From Clostridia bacterium (GTDB lineage Bacteria; Bacillota; Clostridia; Oscillospirales; Acutalibacteraceae): a stretch of 46,431 nucleotides of DNA. Shown in pieces: positions 42,691-46,431 of the stretch (position 1 is its first letter; every line of letters begins with the position of its first letter). A model generated the notes under the pieces. That model worked only from the letters and a program-made list of their open reading frames with translations. It was not told the origin of the DNA and ran no database searches. Both the position numbers and the translations under genes were made by a program. The stretch lies in assembly GCA_017465825.1 (NCBI GenBank), contig JAFTVI010000025.1, positions 1 to 46,431 on the forward strand, in the 5' to 3' direction.

Positions 42691-44379
42691 ATGAGTTATG
42701 TAGTAAAAAAAGCAGAAGAACAGATTTATGATATTATAAAAAAATCTCTTGCAAAAGCAGTTGAAAAAGGGGAACTTCCCGAGGGTGAAGTTCCTGCATT
42801 CAAGGTTGAGATTCCTGCCGACAGAACACACGGCGACTATTCAACCAATGCGGCTATGGTTTCTGCAAGAGTTTTCAGAACAGCTCCTATGAAAATTGCC
42901 GACGCACTTTGCAAAAATGCAGAGCTTGAGGGCACATATTTCAACAAAATCGAGGCGGCAGGTGCAGGTTTTATCAACTTCACTCTTGACAGCTCCTACT
43001 ATGCCGATATTCTTTTTGATGTTGATGAAAAAGGCTCAATGTACGGTCATTCCGATATGGGCAAGGGCAAGAGCGCACTTGTTGAGTTCGTTTCCGCAAA
43101 CCCCACAGGACCTATGCATATCGGTAACGCAAGAGGCGGCGCAATGGGTGACTGTCTTGCTGAGATTCTCTCCTGGGCAGGCTATCATTCCGAAAGAGAA
43201 TTCTATGTCAACGACGGCGGCAATCAGATTGAGAAATTCGGTCTTTCACTTGATGTCCGTTATCAACAGCACTTCGGCGCAGATATCGAAATGCCCGAGG
43301 ATTCATATCACGGACAGGATATCATCGACCATGCAGTAAAATTTGCCGAAATTAACGGCGATAAGTATATGTCCGCAACACAGGAGGAGCGCAGACAGGC
43401 TCTTGTAGAGTATGCTCTCCCTCTCAATATTCAGGGACTTGAGCGCGATTTGCTCAAATACAAAATCAAATACGACACCTGGTTCAAGGAAAGCACACTC
43501 CACAACAGCGGCGAGGCTAAAAAGGTTGTTAATATGCTCACCGAAAACGGATATACCTATGAGCAGGACGGCGCCGTGTGGTTCAAGGCTGAACAGTTCG
43601 GCTGTGATAAGGACTTCGTTCTCCGCCGTTCAAACGGTTTCTATACCTATATTGTGCCTGATATTGCATATCATTATAATAAGCTTGTAACAAGAGGCTT
43701 TGACAGAGCAATTGACATTCTCGGCGCAGACCATCACGGCTATGTGCCCAGACTTAAAGCGGCTATTCAGGCTCTCGGCGTTGACCCCTCAAGAATCGAA
43801 GTTATCCTTATGCAGATGGTCCGTCTTGTAAGAAACGGCGAGGTCGTAAAGCTCTCAAAGCGTTCGGGTAAGGCAATTACGCTCGTTACACTTCTTGAAG
43901 AAGTTCCCATTGATGCGGCAAGATATTTCTTCAATATGCGTGAGGCAAACACACATTGTGATTTTGACCTTGATCTTGCTATTGAGGAGTCATCAACAAA
44001 TCCCGTTTACTACTGCCAGTATGCGCACGCAAGAATCTGCAGTATTTTCAGAAAAATGGAAGAAAAGGGCGTTAATTTTACAGGTTGCACAAAGGAACAG
44101 GCTATGCTTCTTACCGCATCGGAGGAAACAGAGCTTATCAGACATATTTCATCTCTTACAGGTGAAATTGAGAACGCCGCAAAGAATCTTGACCCTTCAA
44201 AAATCACTAAGTACGCACACGACCTTGCAACACTTTTCCATAAGTTCTATAACGCCTGCCGTTGTGATGTTGAGGATAAAGATTTGCAGACAGCAAGATT
44301 ATTCCTTTGCAAATGTGTCAAAGATGTTATGTATAACGTGCTGACAATGATGAAACTCTCCGCACCGGAGAGTATGTAA
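42691..44379 (+). CDS. argS: Arginyl-tRNA synthetase
   Basis: A 562-residue class I synthetase that charges tRNA-Arg. It has the N-terminal Add-1 domain, SANPTGPMHIGNARGGAMGD with the HIGH-like HIGN (about 136-139), YVNDGGNQIEKFGLSL, the KMSKS-like KLSKRSGKAITL, and a C-terminal helical anticodon domain (HARICSIFRKMEE...ALFHKFYNACR). The start at ATG 42691 follows GAAGGATG; the frame is open to 42646 but only through repeat sequence. The ribosome-binding site overlaps the end of the upstream repeat, so cassette insertion may have altered argS translation. Confidence 0.96.
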   Translation: MSYVVKKAEEQIYDIIKKSLAKAVEKGELPEGEVPAFKVEIPADRTHGDYSTNAAMVSARVFRTAPMKIADALCKNAELEGTYFNKIEAAGAGFINFTLDSSYYADILFDVDEKGSMYGHSDMGKGKSALVEFVSANPTGPMHIGNARGGAMGDCLAEILSWAGYHSEREFYVNDGGNQIEKFGLSLDVRYQQHFGADIEMPEDSYHGQDIIDHAVKFAEINGDKYMSATQEERRQALVEYALPLNIQGLERDLLKYKIKYDTWFKESTLHNSGEAKKVVNMLTENGYTYEQDGAVWFKAEQFGCDKDFVLRRSNGFYTYIVPDIAYHYNKLVTRGFDRAIDILGADHHGYVPRLKAAIQALGVDPSRIEVILMQMVRLVRNGEVVKLSKRSGKAITLVTLLEEVPIDAARYFFNMREANTHCDFDLDLAIEESSTNPVYYCQYAHARICSIFRKMEEKGVNFTGCTKEQAMLLTASEETELIRHISSLTGEIENAAKNLDPSKITKYAHDLATLFHKFYNACRCDVEDKDLQTARLFLCKCVKDVMYNVLTMMKLSAPESM

Positions 44380-44409
44380 CAATAATTCAGCGGAGCTGAA
44401 TTATTGTTA
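44377..44409. terminator. Long perfect hairpin at the argS stop
   Basis: A 15-bp perfect stem (44377-44391 with 44395-44409) closes a GGA loop and includes the argS TAA. It lacks a T-run, so it may stabilise the mRNA end or be part of the repeat cluster that follows. Confidence 0.6.
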
Positions 44410-44410
44410 G

Positions 44411-44565
44411 TGATATAAATCCGTAAACGGATTTGCGATATACCTGACAGTGCGATATATACATTCGTATGCGATATGTGCCTGTCGGCACTCGGATTTA
44501 TATCATATCGCATTTGCATAGCAAATATATCGTGTTGCGTAAGCAACATATCGCTAGATTATTAT
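44411..44565. repeat. Palindromic repeat cluster between argS and smpB
   Basis: TGATATAAATCCG (44411-44423) pairs perfectly with CGGATTTATATCA (44493-44505). Small hairpins lie within and after it: ATCCG-TAAA-CGGAT, TTTGC-ATA-GCAAA and GTTGC-GTAA-GCAAC, plus a TGCCTGTCGGCA stem. They are linked by GCGATAT or ATATCGC words. No coding potential. Such GCGATAT-hairpin units are familiar from other gut clostridia (recalled, not searched). Confidence 0.7.
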
Positions 44566-44582
44566 AAAAGGGGTGAAAAAAT

Positions 44583-45047
44583 ATGCCAAAAGACGAAAAC
44601 AAAACCGTATCCCAGAACAAAAAAGCCTACCACGATTATTTTGTTATCGAAACGTACGAGGCGGGTCTTGAACTGTTCGGTACGGAGGTAAAATCCGTGC
44701 GGCAGGGTAAGGTCAATCTCAAAGACTCCTGGTGCAATATAGTAGACGGTGAAATTTTTGCAAACGGAATGCATATTTCACCCTATGATCACGGTAATAT
44801 ATTCAACAGGGACCCGTTAAGACCGAAAAAGCTGCTAATGCACAAGAAAGAAATACTAAAGCTTTTCGGCTTGACAAAACAGCAGGGCTATGCGATAATA
44901 CCCTTGCAGGTTTACTTTAAAAAAGGCAAAGCAAAGGTGCAGATCGGTCTTTGTAAAGGTAAAAAACTTTACGATAAGCGTGAAGATGCTGCCAGAAAGA
45001 GCGCCGACAGAGAAATCGAGCGCAATTTGTCTTTAAGAAATCAGTAA
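44583..45047 (+). CDS. smpB: SsrA-binding protein SmpB
   Basis: A 154-residue OB-fold protein that delivers tmRNA to stalled ribosomes. Typical segments are NKKAYHDYFVIETYEAGLELFGTEVKSVRQGKVNLKDSW, LMHKKEILKLFGLTKQQGYAIIPLQVYFKKGKAKVQIGLCKGKKLYDKRED and the basic end. AAAAGGGGTG precedes the ATG. The tmRNA gene it works with lies 0.7 kb downstream, separated by one regulator gene. A weak hairpin with a T-run (about 45049-45076) may end its transcript. Confidence 0.96.
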   Translation: MPKDENKTVSQNKKAYHDYFVIETYEAGLELFGTEVKSVRQGKVNLKDSWCNIVDGEIFANGMHISPYDHGNIFNRDPLRPKKLLMHKKEILKLFGLTKQQGYAIIPLQVYFKKGKAKVQIGLCKGKKLYDKREDAARKSADREIERNLSLRNQ

Positions 45048-45187
45048 TCAACTGTTGGTTGAACCGATTTTTTAATGAAATCAACCATAAGTTGGGTAAA
45101 TTTTTCTCATTTCAACTTTTATTCTCTTCATTCAACCGCTTGAATCGGCTAAAATGAAATCATCAAACACAAAAGGAGAAATGATAA

Positions 45188-45715
45188 ATGGCACTTGAAA
45201 ACAAAGACAATGCATCAACATTAGGTTCAAGAATCGCCGATGCAAGAAAGCAGAAAGGCTATACGCAGGAGGAATTTTCACAGCTTTTAGGTGTATCACC
45301 GCAGGCTGTGTCAAAATGGGAAAACGATTTGTCCTGTCCCGACATTATGCTCTTACCGAAAATTTCGGAATTGCTGGGAATCAGTACCGATGAGCTGCTG
45401 ACGGGCAACGCACCGAAAAAGGATGATGCATCGCAAGTGACACCGGAAATAAAGCCTGCTGTTGATATCAGTAAATTAAAACTGCGTATCCGTGTTCTGG
45501 CACCCAATAAAAAACCGGTCAACGTAACCGTTCCCGTAATGCTTGTAAAAAAGGTTGCAAAAATCGGCAACGGCATTTCGGGTATAGTGGGTACGTCAGC
45601 CTTGACAAATGAGCAGATAGAGCAGATTTTTGACCTTGTTGACGAAGGCGTAACAGGTGAAATACTCAATATCATAAGCGATGACGATACAAATGTTATC
45701 ATTGAAATAAGTTGA
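45188..45715 (+). CDS. XRE-type regulator with SHOCT-like C-terminal domain
   Basis: A 175-residue protein. Residues 11-70 are a Cro/XRE helix-turn-helix (LGSRIADARKQKGYTQEEFSQLLGVSPQAVSKWENDLSCPDIMLLPKISELLGISTDELL). A short linker leads to a beta-rich C-terminal domain (LKLRIRVLAPNKKPVNVTVPVMLVKKVAKIG...EQIEQIFDLVDEGVTGEILNIISDDDTNVIIEIS) like those found with SHOCT/YvlB-type proteins. It may sense an envelope signal or ligand. AAAAGGAG precedes the ATG. Target genes are unknown. Confidence 0.82.
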   Translation: MALENKDNASTLGSRIADARKQKGYTQEEFSQLLGVSPQAVSKWENDLSCPDIMLLPKISELLGISTDELLTGNAPKKDDASQVTPEIKPAVDISKLKLRIRVLAPNKKPVNVTVPVMLVKKVAKIGNGISGIVGTSALTNEQIEQIFDLVDEGVTGEILNIISDDDTNVIIEIS

Positions 45716-45724
45716 TTCAGAATT

Positions 45725-45759
45725 TTCAATGTGCAAAATAATTGTACATTGTTAATTAT
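45725..45759. repeat. Short ATTGTACATTG repeat before tmRNA
   Basis: CAATGTGCAAAATAATTGTACATTGTTAATTAT-like sequence matching the repeat family at 14651, 19414 and 42643. It ends 4 bp before the tmRNA 5' end. Confidence 0.6.
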
Positions 45760-45763
45760 ATCG

Positions 45764-46116
45764 GGGGATGAAAGGATTTCGACGGGGGTTTTGAACCTCG
45801 GTAAGCGAGCAGAGGTGCGGTACCGCTTTAAAAATCGCAAGTTTATTAAAAATAAACGACAACAATAAAACTGTTTTAGCAGCTGCTTAATAGCTGCCGT
45901 CTTGCCTGAGAGGACTGCGGCTCGGGACTAAGGCGTCGATTAGCAGTGAACGTGAACGGGTGAGCGTCTCCGTAACCCGTCAGGCATAACGGAGCTGTCC
46001 GATTGTAAGCCTGCCGACAGGCGTGCAAAAGGAGAGATTTAGTTTATCGGCTACGCTCGTAGAAAGCTGTGGGAATGAATTTTCGGACGCGGTTTCGATT
46101 ACCGCCATCTCCACCA
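45764..46116 (+). ncRNA. ssrA: Transfer-messenger RNA (tmRNA)
   Basis: A 353-nt tmRNA. The 5' GGGGATG pairs with the 3' CATCTCC to form the acceptor stem (one G-U pair), and ACCA is encoded at the end (46113-46116). The TTTCGAC near the 5' end and GGTTTCGATTACC near the 3' end give the tRNA-like domain. The tag frame most likely resumes at GCA 45837 and ends at TAA 45888-45890, encoding ASLLKINDNNKTVLAAA (17 residues) with a second stop (TAG) directly after. The hydrophobic LAAA end fits protease tags. Pseudoknot stems follow. It releases ribosomes stalled on broken mRNA together with SmpB. Confidence 0.96.
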
Positions 46117-46124
46117 GTAAAAGC

Positions 46125-46202
46125 ACAGTTCTGTTTTGCCACCACTCGATAAGGATGTAATTTGAAACTCGTAAAAATTACACTATTTATCGGGTGTGGC
46201 AA
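46125..46202 (+). other. Structured RNA region after tmRNA
   Basis: TTGCCACCACTCGATAA (46136-46152) pairs imperfectly with TTATCGGGTGTGGCAA (46187-46202) around an inner GTAATTT/AAATTAC stem (46157-46163, 46175-46181). ACAGTTCT (46125-46132) is complementary to AGAACTGT (46231-46238), which lies in the loop of the following terminator. That could give a pseudoknot. It could be the tmRNA 3' trailer or a separate small RNA. Confidence 0.45.
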
Positions 46203-46220
46203 GGGCAAATGCAAAAGATG

Positions 46221-46262
46221 AATACCGAGAAGAACTGTAAAAGGTTTTTCTCGGTATTTTTC
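46221..46262 (+). terminator. Intrinsic terminator downstream of tmRNA
   Basis: AATACCGAGAA (46221-46231) and TTCTCGGTATT (46248-46258) form an 11-bp stem with a 16-nt loop, ending in TTTTTC. Confidence 0.88.
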
Positions 46263-46278
46263 TGTTTATAGCGGTACA

Positions 46279-46308
46279 TTCGACTATTAAACCGCCTTTG
46301 AGTACAAT
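46279..46308 (+). promoter_or_regulatory. Probable promoter of the last gene
   Basis: TTCGAC (46279-46284), 18-bp spacer, TACAAT (46303-46308). It lies after the terminator and about 30 bp before the start codon. Confidence 0.5.
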
Positions 46309-46337
46309 TATGGTAGAAAATCAAAGGAGGTAACAAT

Positions 46338-46431
46338 ATGGGCAAATTCATAGAAGAATTTTATTACGGCAACATTGATCCGCAGGCACGAAGCACCAAA
46401 CAGAACAAAGTCGTGCAGAAGCAAATGAAAG
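46338..46431 (+). CDS. Small conserved clostridial protein (partial, runs off the end)
   Basis: The first 31 codons of a gene: MGKFIEEFYYGNIDPQARST, then KQNKVVQKQMK. A perfect AAAGGAGG lies 7 bp before the ATG. The start resembles short clostridial proteins of about 90-100 residues beginning MGKFLEEFYYGNI-PQ (DUF6809-like, recalled). Function unknown. The 3' part is outside the window. Confidence 0.75.
   Translation, partial: MGKFIEEFYYGNIDPQARSTKQNKVVQKQMK

Overview
The window is AT-rich DNA from a low-GC Firmicute, most likely a gut-type clostridium of the Oscillospiraceae/Ruminococcaceae kind. This is inferred from the gene families, the strong AAGGAGG-type ribosome-binding sites, pyruvate:ferredoxin oxidoreductase as a core enzyme, a SleB spore-cortex lytic enzyme (so probably a spore former), and many short palindromic intergenic repeats typical of such genomes. 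No species can be named from the sequence alone.

Positions 1-13500 are the chromosome origin region. Two minus-strand promoters at the left edge appear to drive an rRNA operon lying just outside the window. Next come sleB, an uncharacterised P-loop ATPase bracketed by two perfect parS sites, and parB and rsmG on the minus strand. dnaA, the dnaA-dnaN origin, dnaN, yaaA, recF, remB, gyrB and gyrA follow on the plus strand. The origin has a clear DnaA-trio element next to tandem repeats, but no canonical DnaA boxes. The repeats have consensus TTTTRAACA, and the DnaA recognition helix carries matching-looking substitutions.

Positions 13500-19400 hold an LCP-family cell-wall ligase, a mannonate-oxidoreductase-like SDR, and two tandemly duplicated secreted esterases. 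The second esterase is fused to a pectinase-like beta-helix, so the cluster suggests uronate-polysaccharide use. Positions 19500-23930 are a minus-strand block: three membrane-anchored proteins (two are paralogues) and a stand-alone GltD-like flavoprotein.

Positions 24000-27120 are a DpnII-type restriction-modification island: an HTH-fused Dam-like methylase, a small Cys-containing protein, a DpnII-like endonuclease and a circularly permuted second methylase. Positions 27120-31460 are a minus-strand ECF sigma operon with membrane partners, plus two paralogous membrane proteins. After nifJ (31681-35226) lies a DUF4258/YgiT toxin-antitoxin-like pair whose toxin gene is interrupted, followed by a nested repeat cluster.

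Positions 36268-40607 hold an orphan peptide-type binding lipoprotein, a YmdB-like phosphoesterase, and a TetR regulator divergent from a three-gene membrane operon with an operator-like inverted repeat at the start site. Positions 40678-46431 hold ddl, a DUF1934 gene, argS, smpB, an XRE regulator and tmRNA. A four-helix-bundle gene flanked by 20-bp inverted repeats sits between the DUF1934 gene and argS. The window ends inside a small conserved gene.
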